Source: Bimuria novae-zelandiae CBS 107.79 | Taxonomy: Eukaryota; Ascomycota; Dothideomycetes; Pleosporales; Didymosphaeriaceae | DNA: 64,000 nucleotides | Direction of reading: 5' to 3' | NCBI GenBank assembly: GCA_010015655.1 | Contig: ML976677.1 | Location: 754,903-818,902 of the forward strand | Shown here: positions 35,700-47,344 of the stretch, in pieces | Numbering within the stretch: the stretch's first letter is position 1 | How the letters are laid out: every line of letters begins with the position of its first letter | The notes under the pieces: generated by a model | Database searches by the model: none | What the model saw: only the letters and a program-made list of their open reading frames with translations | Told to the model about the DNA's origin: nothing | Made by a program: the position numbers and the translations under genes

Positions 35700-38250
35700 C
35701 CTCTCGTAGAAAAAGATAGCGAGACTCTAGAGATTTCCTATAGCCCTCTATTTAATATGTCTCGCGAAGAGTTACTCGTCCTTTAGAAAGAGCTTACTAA
35801 ATACTTAAATAAAGGCTTTATTTAGGTAAGTAAGTTTAGCGCCGCCGCTTTAGTATTATTTACTAAGAAACCTAGCAAAGGACTACGCTTTTACGTTAGT
35901 TATTAAGCCTTAAACGCTATCTTAAAGAAGGACTAGTATCTTCTACTATTAATTAGCAAGACCCTTTAGCTCCTTGCAAAGGCTAAATAGTTTAGTAAAC
36001 TTAATATAATCTAAGCCTTTTATAAGCTTTAGATAGCAAAAGGCGAGGAATAAAAGATAGCGTTTAGAACCTAATTTAGTCTTTATAAGTAGCTAGTAGT
36101 TCCTTTTAGCCTAGCTAACGCGCTAAGTACGTTCTAGTAGTATATTAACTAGGTGCTAAAGGAGCACCTTAATAACTACTACTTAGCATATATAGATAAC
36201 GTTCTTATCTTCTCTAGTAGCAGCCGAAAAGACTATAAAGAGAAAGTACGTATCGTGATTTAAAAGTTAGGGGCTATAAGACTATACTTAAATATTAAAA
36301 AATCTAAGTTCTGCGTTAAAAAGACTAAGTACTTTAAATTTATTATAAAAGTTAACAAGGGCGTAAGCATAGACATAAATAAAGTCTAAGTAATTTAAGA
36401 ATAGGAGCTACTAATTTTAGTAAAAGGAGTTTAAAACTTTATAGGCTTTATAAATTTTTATTAGAGATTTATATAAGACTTCTCTAATATAGTAAGCCCC
36501 CTTATAAAGCTTACTAGTAAAGGAGTAGAATTTATTTAGGGATAAGAGTAGTAGTACGCATTTAACTTCCTAAAAATAGTATTTTATATAGACCCTGCGC
36601 TAGCCTACTTTAACTTTAAATAAGAATTAGTACTAGAAGTAGACGCCTCTAACTAGTTAACTAGAGGATACTTCTCCTAGTATAATAATAATAGGATTCT
36701 ACGCCTAGTGGCTTACTTCTTAGCAAAGAATAGCCTGGCAAAATATAACTACGCTATCTATAATAAAGAGATACTTATAGTTATTAAATGCGTAGATAAA
36801 TAGGACTATATATATTAAGTAGTAAAGCACCTTACGGTCTATACTAATAATAAGAACTTTACGTATTTCGCTACTAAACGAAGGTTAGACAAACGACACG
36901 TTTAGTAGGCAGACATACTTAGCTATATTAATATAATATTTATATATAAACTAGGGTTAGTAAACTCTAGGGCGGACGCCTTCTTCTAAAGGGACTAAGA
37001 CCTACTAAAGAACGGCGGAGATAATAGATTAAAGTTAAAGCACTTTACGCTTCTTTAGGAGACTATTAGAAGAAATAGCTTAAAGTCTTTTGTCCCCTAA
37101 ATACCTACTATTATAAAGGAACTTAATTATACTAAAATAAATAAAAACCTAGTACTCGCTTACCTAACACGCCCTAAACTACCTATATTAACCCTTTAAG
37201 GAGGTAATAGCCTTACCAAGCAACGCGAACCAGACTTTAACACTATATAGTAAGAGGTAAAACGCGATAAAGATAGTGCGTATAGTAAGATAAAGGCCTA
37301 TATTAAGAACGGGCTTAGGAAGTTCGAACCTAGGTAGAAGTTATCTATTAGTATCTTAGAATGTAGTATAGATAACTAAGGGTACCTACGCTACAGGTTA
37401 AGATAATAGGTACTAAAATTAAAACCTTTATAAATAAAGCTAATAGCGGTCGCGCATAGTTCCCTAGCTTTAAAATACTTAAGATAAGAAAATACCTATA
37501 AAATTCTTACTTAAGACTACTTCTTCTTAGGGATATCTAACTAAGTAAGGCAGTATATTAAGAAATATAATATTTATAAAAAAAACTAAACTATAGAGAA
37601 AAGCAAAATAAGGCCTGCTAAAGCTCTTATTACTACCTAAATAAGGATAGAAGGATATTATAATAGACTTTATTACTACTCTACCCAAGAGCGATGGCTG
37701 CACGAATATTATAGTAATTATAAATAGATTTAGTAAAGACCCTAAGTTTATTAGTCTCTTAAATTTTAATATACCTATAGTTACAATAGTATTCTTTTAA
37801 TACTAGGTAGTAGACTACTTCTTCCCCTCCTCTATTACATTGGATCGCGGGGGACAATTCGTGAGCGAATTTTAGACTACACTCTATAAATAAGTAGATA
37901 TCGACCAAAGACTGTCTATAGTAAAGAACCTAGAGACGGACGGGCAGACAGAATAAATAAACTTTATCTTTAAAGCCTACCTCTAGGCGTACTATAACTA
38001 GTAATAGGATAATTAGATGAAGTAGCTTCCTATAGCCTAAATAGTTATTAAAGGGCAAAAAGCTATATTAATAAAAGTTAGCCTGTTTTTCCTATCCTAT
38101 AGCTAGAACGTTAAACTAATTAAGAACTTTAAGGCACGGAGATTAGCCTTAGAGCTTAGAACTAACGTAAAGAAGACCGTAAAGGTAATAATAAAAAAGT
38201 TTAAAGAGGTTTTTAACTTTCCCTAGGCAAAAATAATAATAGCCTAATAA
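35700..38250 (+). pseudogene. Decayed pol (RT, RNase H, integrase) of gypsy element B
   Basis: One frame reads as gypsy pol with frequent TAG/TAA stops. It has LTKYLNKGFI and SKFSAAALVLFTKK in the RT fingers, LNAILKKD in place of LN..T..D, YIDNVLIFSS in place of YLDDVLIFS, then RNase H (LAYFNFK near 36600) and a reduced integrase core. The Asp-to-Asn change in the RT active site alone would inactivate it. Limits are approximate. Confidence 0.75.
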
Positions 38251-38689
38251 GAATAAAAGCGCCTAGCAAACTATTAATATAGAAACGCTTTAATTTTAAA
38301 GGAAGAAGATAAGGTGTAGCTAAAGTATAAGAACTACCTCTAAAACTAATATTTAAGCAAGAAGCTTAACTAAAAGTAAGAAAAGTTTACTATAAGAAAG
38401 GTAATAAACTTTTACGTAGTAAAACTAGACGTTCCGCCAAACATGCACCTAAGGTTTTACGCAAATAGGCTAAAGTTAGTCTTGTTAAACCCTCTTCCTA
38501 GCTAAACTATTAATAACGCCTAGCCCAAAGCAATTATAATAAAAGAGGGGGAAAAGAAGTATAGTATAGTTAATATATATAAAGAACGCTAGTCCTGTAG
38601 AGGTAAGAGGGTAGAATACTTAGTATAGTAAGAAAACTACTCTTAAAGAACTTAAGAACCTTGTAAGAATCTTAACTAAGCTGCTATGT

Positions 38690-40650
38690 TAGACTATTAA
38701 GAGAAGTTTACTAAGCTATATTAAAATTATAATAGAAAACTCCTAATAGGATTCTACTATAATATCCCCTAAATTAGCTTCTATTAAGACTTAAAGGAGG
38801 CTCTATAATGCCTGTCTCACTAAGCTAGGGAACCTAGCTAGATAAAGGTGTCTAAGATAAGGGTAGGAATAACATTATTAAGAGATAAAGTTAAGTATTA
38901 AGGAAAAAAGTTAAGAAGGAATCTTAAAAAAGCAACTTAAAAAACCCTTAAAACTACTAAAGATAATAAGGGGACTAAATAAGTCTTATAGTAGTAAGGG
39001 ATAACCCTTATAAAAGAAGTAAGCCTTAAAAGTAAACTAAAGCAAGAAGGAGAGAGGAACTAAGTAAAAGAGATATTTTTAGTTACTAAAAGAATAGTAA
39101 AACCCTTTTTAATAACATTTAGGTCTACTTCTCTGCCCTTTAATACACTACTAGAGTTAAGGAAGCTATTATCCTCCTTACTTAAGCACTCCCTAATTAT
39201 AATAGCCTAAAGCTACTAGCGCAAGCCCTAGTAGGCTTAAGTAGGCATATTAGCTCCCGCGAGGATATTATCTATTATCTAAAGACTATCTATTATAATA
39301 CCCTTATCTACTACCACGAACTTGCTAGAGAGCTACACGATATTAGCCTTAAAAGATTGCTTTATTATCTAAAAAAAATTATAAAAGGGTTCTTATACTC
39401 TTAATAGAATACTTTAAAGTTAGTAGTATAAATTTAAAAAAGGTTAAAAGTTTTCTTAACCGCGACAGCGATACGCTATAAAAGCTAAATAGCCTTAAAG
39501 GAAAAAGTAATAGAGCCTAAAATAGTAGTAGTCTTACTTTTAAAGGAGGTATAGTAATTAATAATAGTAACCTTATAAGCAGAATAGAACGCGTTAAAAT
39601 TAGTAAGAAAGACCTTCTATTCCTAGCTATTCTTTAAAACCTTATTTATAAGATAACTTATACTAATAACTATAATGTTAGCGAACTCTTCGCGGCCAAC
39701 TTTATTAAGGGCAGGCTAAATCTAGGTAAGGAAAGGAGTTAGTAAAGCACACCCTAAAGTTATCTAGAATAAGTTAGACTAAAGCATACTTGTCTAGTAT
39801 AGCTAGTAAGCTTATAGGTACGGCACTCCTTATAGGACACCGTCTTGTCCGCTAGTACCCACTAACACACGCGTTTATAAGTAATATAATTAATATACTA
39901 GCGCTTAATTATCGCGCGTAGCAAGATTAGACCCTAAAAGCTAAGCTTATTAAGTTAGCAAGTGCGCACACCCAGGCCAATAAAAAACTAAAAAAGAGGT
40001 TAGAAGAGTAAAGAGGCAAGTTAAAAAGTAAAAAGAAGTAAAAAAAAGCGTAGAAAAGAGTCTAGAACTTACTTTACAAGCTTTAAAAGGACTAAACTTC
40101 TTAGTAAGCTAACTAAGAAGGATTACGCTAGCATTAAATATAATAGCCTTATTTTAAAAGAGCTTAGTCTTCTTAAGTTAGTAGCTAAGTAATTATAACG
40201 GAGACAGACCTTTCTCTATTTTATTATTAGAGTTAGTAGCACGCCTCTAACGCTTAGGCATCCTTATTACGTAGCTATTACGTAAAGGGCTAGCTATTTT
40301 ATTAGAATAGTAAGGGGAATTAGGTTATAAAGTTAAGAAAGACTAAGTTAAAAGCAAGACGTTACAGCGCACGAAGTTAAGCAAAAAAAAAAAGAAAAAG
40401 CTTAAAAGAGTAAGGTCTAGAAGCTAAGTAAGAAGTAATTTTATGTATATAATAATAAGTAAACGCACTAGCGCGAATATACTACTATAGTAATTACTTA
40501 CGGCAAGGACATAAAATCGGACACGCGAGAATAGAACTAGTAAGAAGTTTATAATAGTAAGAGGATTGCAAGTAGACAATAAAATAACTGTAAAGCTATA
40601 TAAATAAGATAAGACGCGGAGATTTTTTTTTACCCTTAATAGAGGGAAGG
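38690..40650 (+). pseudogene. Extra coding-like region (ORF3) of gypsy element B
   Basis: Between the integrase end and the 3' LTR lie about 1.9 kb that read as decayed coding sequence on the plus strand. Examples are YRYGTPYRTPS and TNTRVYK near 39810-39890, and ALNYRA followed by KAKLIKLASAHTQANKKLKKRLEE and a charged helical stretch near 39900-40060. It shows no gag or pol motif I recognise. The same region exists in the inverted copy B', so it belongs to the family rather than being a chance capture. Function unknown. Confidence 0.5.
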
Positions 40651-40656
40651 GAGGTA

Positions 40657-40817
40657 TATAATAGGCTACGCCTAGTTATTACCTTAAATCCTTAACCCTT
40701 AGTTATGCGAACCCTAGATACATAAGTTTAACGCCTAAAGCTTAACTTTAGACTCTCTATTAAATTTATAAGTATTCTTCTAGCACCTTTGGCTCCTTGA
40801 GCACCCAGCCCCTTACA
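40657..40817 (+). repeat. 3' LTR of gypsy element B
   Basis: 161-bp match to 33321-33481, ending CCCCTTACA with an intact CA end, followed by the GTAAC duplication. Confidence 0.9.
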
Positions 40818-41861
40818 GTAACTAACTTATAAATTATAACTTATTCTTACCTTAGTACGTGCAGCTTAAGTATCACGTAAAAGTATAAAGAATATAAAGT
40901 TATATTAACTTTAAGGTTCTTAAGTAAATAAATATATATAACTAGGCTCTAGAGCTACTAAATATAAATACTAAGGGTAAGTCTTATATATAATAGCTTA
41001 AGCACTATAAGCTAGAGTCTACTATTTATAGTTAGCTTATAATAAAGCTTTAGGCACTTTAAAACTAGATTTATATTATAATTAATTTATAAAAGCTAAA
41101 GCTTATAATACTATAGTTAAGTAAATAGTAGACGCTACAGGCGCTAACTAAAGAACTTAAGAATAATTTTTATCTAAGCAATAATAATTAGAAGGAGTAG
41201 GTATAATATATATATAGAAAGGTTACCCTACGCCCACAGAGCAGCAGAACAACAGACACAACTAAATAGCTATCCGAATGGAACCGCGCACACGCCAACG
41301 CTGTGCTCTTAGATCTTTTAAAGATAAAGGGTACGCTACTAATAAAGGATTTCCTACACTTAGCATTACGATATAACTATAAATAGGCTTAGAAAGAGCT
41401 TAATAACCTATCGCGACCAGGCGCAGTAGCAACTCTATTTCTAGAAGGATACACTCGCTGACTCGCGCAGCTCGACCAAACAACTAAGCACGCAGGCATA
41501 TACGCTATGCTTAGAGGGCGCACTCCTAATATAAGCTATAAGTGCCTATATAGAGCAAATAGCTAGTATTAATAGAAGCCTATAGAGTGTAACTGCCTTT
41601 AGTACGCGCTCTAAGGAGAAGTATTTTATAAACTTTATAATAAGTCTATAAGTAAGGAGATTAGTAAAATTAAAAGCTAAATTTAAAAGGATTAGTAAAA
41701 GGTGTTATTAACTAAGCTTAAGTATAAAAGGTAGGTAGTAAACCCTCTTTTAGTCTTTTTAAGAAATATTAAAGTATAGATTATAGTAAGCCTATAAGTA
41801 AGTAAGCTTTTACTAGCTAGGCGCTATAATCCTATAGCTATTTATTTTCTTAATTATCTAC

Positions 41862-42062
41862 GCAGGTACTCGCACGGGTTATATTATAAGTAAATAATTA
41901 CTTTTAAACGTTTATTAAAGCTTTATAGTAAAAGTATGCTACTTTTTTTATTTCTTTACCTTTTTACGCAGGTACTCGCGCGGGTCACGTTATAAGTAGA
42001 TAGCTACCCTTAAATATTTATTAAAGCTCTATAGTAGAAGTACGCTACTCCTTTTCTACCTT
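41862..42062 (+). repeat. Tandem duplication inside element A
   Basis: Two adjacent copies of about 100 bp, each beginning ACGCAGGTACTCGC(A/G)CGGGT and ending near ATGCTACT / ACGCTACT, lie shortly before the right LTR. They differ mostly by transitions. They could be a duplicated 3' regulatory or packaging region; this is speculation. Confidence 0.75.
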
Positions 42063-42221
42063 TCTTTTAAAACTATATATAAACTAGCTACTTAGACTAA
42101 TTACCTAGCGAGCTAGGGATCTAAGCTAGACGCTTTTTAAGCTCTACGCGTAAGTTTACTACCTTTTATACTTTAAGTTATTATTTAGCTTATTTTACTA
42201 TGCTTTATAAGCTAGGGGGTA

Positions 42222-42393
42222 TATTATAAAAAATATTTTATTAGAGCTTTCTACGCTAGCTAGGGTTAAGCTAAGTAGGTAAGTAGCTAAGCACGTAATC
42301 CTCTAAACTTATAAATAGCTAGTTATTATAAAGCTTCCTCTCCTTAATAGACTTTGTTTTCGAGCTCCCTAATCGTTGTGACTGTGCGCCACA
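42222..42393. repeat. Right LTR of element A
   Basis: 172 bp matching 32973-33144. It ends GTGCGCCACA with an intact CA and is followed by GTTTA. Confidence 0.9.
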
Positions 42394-42398
42394 GTTTA

Positions 42399-45300
42399 CA
42401 AGATAGATAGGATTTTAAAGTAGCACCTAGGATAGGTGCACTATATATAGGTCTAGGAAGCTAAGATAGGTTTTAACAACTTAGGTCTACTAGAAGAATA
42501 TAAGAAATTCGTAGACCTATTTAAGGAACACGACAAGACTGTCCTATTTAAATATAAGGAGTAAGATTACAAGATAATATTAGTAAAAGGAGCTAAACTA
42601 TAGCTAGAGCGCCTAAGGCCCCTTACTTATAAATAGGAAAAAGAATTAAAAGAGCTAATATAGAAGAACCTGCGCTTAGGGAAATAGTAGCCTAGTTAGA
42701 GTTCTATGGCCTTCTCTATACTCTTTATTTATAAGAAAGACGGTAGGCTGCAACTCTATATAAATAATAAATAGCTAAACGCTATAACTATAAAAAACTA
42801 CTACTTATTACTATTAATAATAGAACTTATAGATTGACTCTAAGGAACTAAGTGGTTTACGAAATTTAACATCTAAAATAGATTCTATAGGATTTAAATT
42901 ATAAAAGGTTATAAGCAGAAAATAGCTTTTTGCACGCAATATGGCCTCTTTAAGTATATAGTTATACTAATAGAACTAATAAACGTCCTAGTAACCTTCT
43001 AAGAGCTAATAAATTAAGTATTATATAAATACTTAGATATATTCTGCACGGCATATCTTAATAATATACTAGTATATTTAATCGGAACCTTAGAAGAATA
43101 TAAAAAATGTGTTTATAACGTATTATAAAGTTACAAGAGCATTAATTGCTCTTACACTCTAAAAAATATAAATTCTACGTTACTAAGACAGAATATCTAG
43201 GATTTATAATATCCTAGAAAGGTGTTAAAATAGACCTAAAGAAGATTGCGATAATAGAAGAATAATTACTACTAAAATTAGTAAAGGATATTTAGTTCGT
43301 TTTAGGCTTTATTAACTGCTACTATAAGTTTATTAAGAACTACTCTAAGGTTACTACTCTACTAACAGAACTTATAAAGACAGGAAAATACCGACCTTTG
43401 CGGGAAGTAAAGGAGAAGGCTTTTAAATAGCTAAAGCGCCTATTCCTAACAGCACCCCTACTATAGATATATAACCTAGAATGGCAATATTATATCTACA
43501 CGGACGCGTTAGATTATGCGCTAGGAGCTATACTGTTATAAGAGTACGATAATAAAAAGTAGAGACTAGTCTTCTATTATATAAGAAAGCTTTTAGGAGC
43601 AAAGCTTAACTATAAAATCTATAATAAGGAATTACTAGTAATTATTAATTATTTTACGTAATAAAAAGCGTAGCTTAAGGGAGCTACGTACTAAATAAAA
43701 ATATTTTCTAATTACCTTAATCTTACGCGCTTTACAATGACCAAGAAGCTTAATTAATAATAGGCTAAGTAGTCTAAGTAAATAGAAGAGTTTGAATTTT
43801 ATATTACACACCTACTAAGAAACGTAAACGCTATAGTAAACGTGCTAAGTAGATAATTAGACCTTATAAAAGAAGATAACAGAGGTAACTATATTATAAT
43901 CTTAACCTATGTAAAGGATAGAACCCTTTGCTATAATAAAACATAGCTTACGCTAGCACTAGAGGTATAACGCGTAGATTTTATCTATCGCGGACTAGTT
44001 GTGGATAGAATACAGGATTACGGGAGGCTTACAGATAAAGACTATTAAGTATATAATTTTTATAAAGCTACAAGATTAATAGCATAAAACTATTAAAACT
44101 ATATTTAGATTAGCAAGTAAGTGACTCTACTATTAATAAAGAAGCTATATAAAGATACGGACTAAGGATACCTAAAGATTACTAAAATAACGCGTTAGAT
44201 TGTAAATAAATATACTATCTCTAAGCTACGCTGAATAGTACAGCAGATTCTAGGCAACTATTTAGCCTATTATAAAAATAAGCCTAAAAGATATAAGTCC
44301 TATAGCCTCTTATAGCTATTACAATCGCCCTTAAGACCATAGTTAACTGTAACTATAGACTTTATTATAAAACTACTAGTATTATTAGCACCAGGAAACA
44401 AGAAACCCTATAACATAATTCTAGTTATAGTCTATTAATTAATTAAGAAGTTAAGATTTGTGCTAATTAAGAAAGCTATACTATCAGAAGAATTAGTCTA
44501 TATAGTAAAATAAGAACTAATATTACAGGTTAGATAACTAGATAAGTTTATTACTAATAGGACTAAGATATTCACGTTATTATATTAGACTACGTTTATA
44601 GCTAAATTAAGGGTTAAATATAAGCTTACAACGAGCTTCCATCCTAAAATAGATAGCTAAACTAAGCGAATAAATTAGACGTTAGAATAGTACCTCTAAA
44701 TATATATAAATAAGCTTTAAGATAATTAGGTTAAGCTATTACAAATAGCCTAGCTAGCATATAATAGCGCAAAATTAGCAACTACAAGGTACTCGCCATA
44801 CTACGCTAATCACGGATGTGAGCCAACAACTTACTAGGATCCATTAGACATTAAAAGCGTTGTAAAGGACGTAGCTAATAAGGTAATACTTATATAGGAC
44901 CTATACGAGATATTACACAGAAATATTATATAATATAATAAATAAATAGTAAAATAGATAAATAAGAAAAGGATTAAGGGACTAACTTTTAAGAAGGGGG
45001 ATAGAGTTCTCCGCTTATAAAAAAAACTTTATAATAACATAGCTAAGTAAAAAACTAAATAATTTTTAAAAAGGACTATTTAAAATCTAAGAAGTTAGAG
45101 TTCTAGTTCATTTTAAACTACAGTTACCTATAGATACGGGTATATACCTAGTCTTTTATAAGTTATTATTAGAACTAGTACTATTAAACGCCGAATTAAA
45201 ATCATATTTAGAAATTAAGGATAAAAAGTACGAAGTTAAGGCAATTTAGGATTTATAAAAATTTAGACGTTAGTATAAGTACTTAGTAAAGTAGAAAGGA

Positions 45301-45411
45301 TAACTAAAGAGTCATAATATATAAGAACTAGTAAGGAACCTTACTAACTATAAAAAGGCTTTAAAGAAGTTCTACTAAGAGTATTTAAAGAAGTTAAGGC
45401 TAAAAGTTTAA
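42399..45411 (+). pseudogene. Decayed pol 3' portion of gypsy element O
   Basis: Plus-strand reading shows EEYKKFVDLF leading into the RT, FCTQYGLFKY and YLDIFCTAYLNNILVYL (active-site YLDD altered), RNase H (YTDALDYALGA near 43500), integrase zinc region and core (WTVTIDFI near 44350, FLPAT-like text absent), and a chromodomain-position tail to about 45410. Multiple stops are in frame. It is the downstream half of the polyprotein cut by element A. Confidence 0.72.
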
Positions 45412-46045
45412 GGTTGTTAGGGTTAAAGGGCGGAGGAAAGATAGCCTAGTCTAAGGTAATAATACTAAGTATAAGGCCCCCCTCTAGCTACGTAATATCT
45501 TAACTTAACGCTTTTAGCCCCTTAAGGCGCTTAATCTCCTTAATAAATTTTATTAAATTAGTAAAGAGCTTCTCCTTACGCGTCTAAAGTAAATATTTTT
45601 ACTTTAGTAACCTTTTCCTTGTAGTACGGATAGTCTAAAGGGCTACTATAGCTATTTTATTTTTAGTTACTACTACCTCTTCTAGGCACTTAAGCTTATT
45701 AACCTTAAAGTTAATTTAAGAGAAATTTAGAACCGCGGGTTCTACTAGCTTATACTTTATAATACTATTTTTATAAAAGTTACTATACTACGTTTTAAAA
45801 AAAATAGCTTATAGATTAAGTCCTTCTTCGTGTAGTACTTGTAGGACACTATAGTAGTCTAACTAACTAAGTTTATTTAATCTTTAATAGAATAATAATA
45901 GAGAATACTTTAGGAGGATATTAGCTACTGCATAAGGACATGTAGAGGAAGGAGGAGGATAATATTATAATTTAGAAGTTAAAGGTAGGACGACGGGCCT
46001 TATAATAATAACTAGGCCCTACTTTAAGATTACGTAATATCTCAG
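45412..46045 (-). pseudogene. Unidentified coding relic on the minus strand
   Basis: Minus-strand translation gives a consistent charged helical sequence with stops: VLQVLHEEGLNL near 45830, KLVEPAVLNFS near 45740, KLFTNLIKFIKEIKRLKGLKALS near 45510-45570, and IFPPPFNPNN next to 45412. It resembles decayed C-terminal coiled-coil protein sequence of a repetitive element, but I cannot name it. Its end abuts the end of element O. Confidence 0.45.
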
Positions 46046-46049
46046 ACTG

Positions 46050-46400
46050 TCTTAGACGTCAAGACTATAAGACATTATAGGACCACGTGACCACGGTCAC
46101 GTGACGTCCCAAGATATCCCATGAGATCCCATGGAACTGGAGTATAGGATACCGTGGGATTCTATAGGACAAGGAGGATATATATACAGGATAGTTTCCT
46201 TTATACGCTCCTTATAGTTAACTTATATATTTTCTATGCAAGTGCGTTCTCCTATATAGACTAATAGTTATCTTATTTATTATAAGATTAGATTATTTAG
46301 CACACGCTAAGTGTCGCATTAACTTATACTATTAAATAATTTATAAGGCACCTTATTACCTTACCGCCCTAACCTAAATCGGATCGAGCGAGAGAGCCCT
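46050..46400. other. Probable solo LTR or LTR fragment with CACGTG palindrome
   Basis: A less AT-rich segment starts TGTCTTAGACGTC near 46056 and contains a near-perfect palindrome at 46084-46103 (CACGTGACC and GGTCACGTG separated by AC). Its composition contrasts with the flanks and its layout resembles a fungal gypsy LTR. No second copy or target duplication is visible here. Confidence 0.4.
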
Positions 46401-47089
46401 ATAACATATCTTATAAATTTATTATCGTAAAGATTTTTGCTCTTAAGAGTTAATCATAAAGTTTAGATATATTTAGTAGTAGGTATTAATTCTTAATTAT
46501 TATATTATTAAGTTTCTTATAATTTATACAGGGTCGTGATTATCTATCAATTTTTAGTATAAATATAAAAGGACTAGCCACTAGTAACTTTAATAGTCTA
46601 ATATATCCTTTCGCGAGATTTATCTTAATAAATTTCTTTTTTTACTAGAGTGTTTTTTTTTGTTTTATTATATAGTAATTTAAAGGGTGACGTTTTCTCT
46701 TCTTTTCGGTTAATTATATAATCTTAAGATTAATATTTTAGAAGGTATGCTTTTCCTTCTCTTTTAGTAAACATATAATTCCATGCTTAGTAGCATTCTA
46801 GAATTTTATATTTTATGCTATTATCTATCTTCTTACGCTTTATGACCTAGTGGTTTCTGCCAGCATCTGCCAAGGGTGTTTTCCGTTTTTGGACTACCTG
46901 TCGCAAGACTATATTATTAATAGCTCTCTTATTTACTATCGTACTCTATTAATGCGTAGGCTTCACTTATAATATATAGTTATAGCGCTTAAAGAATACC
47001 TTCTTTTTTTAATTAATTATAGGATTATGCTTCCTTAACTAAGGTAGTCTTAAAATTATGTCGTAATTAGCTTTTTTAATAATATTAAG

Positions 47090-47344
47090 TGTCCATACGC
47101 AGTACGGGCAGCTACATAATGCGATGTCTTAAGACAGGTGACGATGGTTATGTAATACCGTACAGGCAAAGGCACAGACCATAGTCACCATGCGCGAGCA
47201 TTAATCCTTATAACCCCCTTTCCTCCGTACGTAGAATAGACAGACAAGACTTGAATACCAGACCCTTTTCTCACCCGTACCATCGCACAACTATCTAGCC
47301 CTATCATATCGCGATATGCTTGGCTTAGTATAGCCCATTCAACA
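47090..47344. repeat. Solo LTR, 255 bp
   Basis: The segment starts TGTCCATACGCAG and ends TTCAACA. A perfect 5-bp duplication TTAAG lies on each side (47085-47089 and 47345-47349). It has normal GC content within AT-rich DNA and no internal retrotransposon sequence. This fits a solo LTR left by recombination between two LTRs, inserted or converted after most of the surrounding decay. Confidence 0.85.

Larger units (their letters stand above)
33321..40817 (+). mobile_element. Ty3/gypsy LTR retrotransposon B, 7.5 kb, inserted in element A
   Basis: The element has 161-bp LTRs at 33321-33481 and 40657-40817, with a perfect 5-bp duplication GTAAC (33316-33320 and 40818-40822). The decayed coding order is gag with a zinc-knuckle relic (near 34830), protease (YDLILSLT near 35330), reverse transcriptase (FRT.FSLYK.LVVPFSLANALSTF near 36070; YIDNVLIFSS near 36190), RNase H, integrase (37460-38200), and then about 1.9 kb of further coding-like sequence before the 3' LTR. 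Stops are frequent throughout, as expected of RIP. It is the youngest layer of the nest. Confidence 0.92.
32973..42393. mobile_element. Non-autonomous LTR retrotransposon A, split by element B
   Basis: Two 172-bp LTRs (32973-33144 and 42222-42393) are flanked by a perfect 5-bp duplication GTTTA (32968-32972 and 42394-42398). Without element B the element is only about 1.9 kb. Its interior has no readable reverse transcriptase or integrase; one stretch (41230-41650) has coding-like composition (ALRYNYK, VATLFLEGYTR). That makes it a TRIM/LARD-type non-autonomous element, or a deletion derivative. It inserted between the protease and reverse transcriptase regions of O. Confidence 0.9.
29229..45411 (+). 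mobile_element. Ty3/gypsy retrotransposon O, host of nested insertions
   Basis: Pieces on both sides of the nested element A (32973-42393) form one gypsy coding order: gag, a CCHC zinc-knuckle relic near 30785-30835, a protease trace INLGADA near 32310 (from DSGAD), then beyond A the reverse transcriptase (42480-43260), RNase H (43440-43700), integrase (PW.TVTIDFI.KL, 44330-44480) and a C-terminal region to about 45410. Every frame has stops. The 5' limit is set where inverted element B' ends; a moderate-GC segment 29229-29720 starting TGTTAGGATC may be the 5' LTR and leader. I cannot find a matching 3' LTR, so both outer limits are uncertain. Confidence 0.65.

Noticed and set aside
29229..45450. 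TGTTAGG at 45415 as the matching 3' LTR of element O
   Set aside because: Only the first seven bases agree with 29229 onward; the following sequence does not align, so it was not called an LTR.
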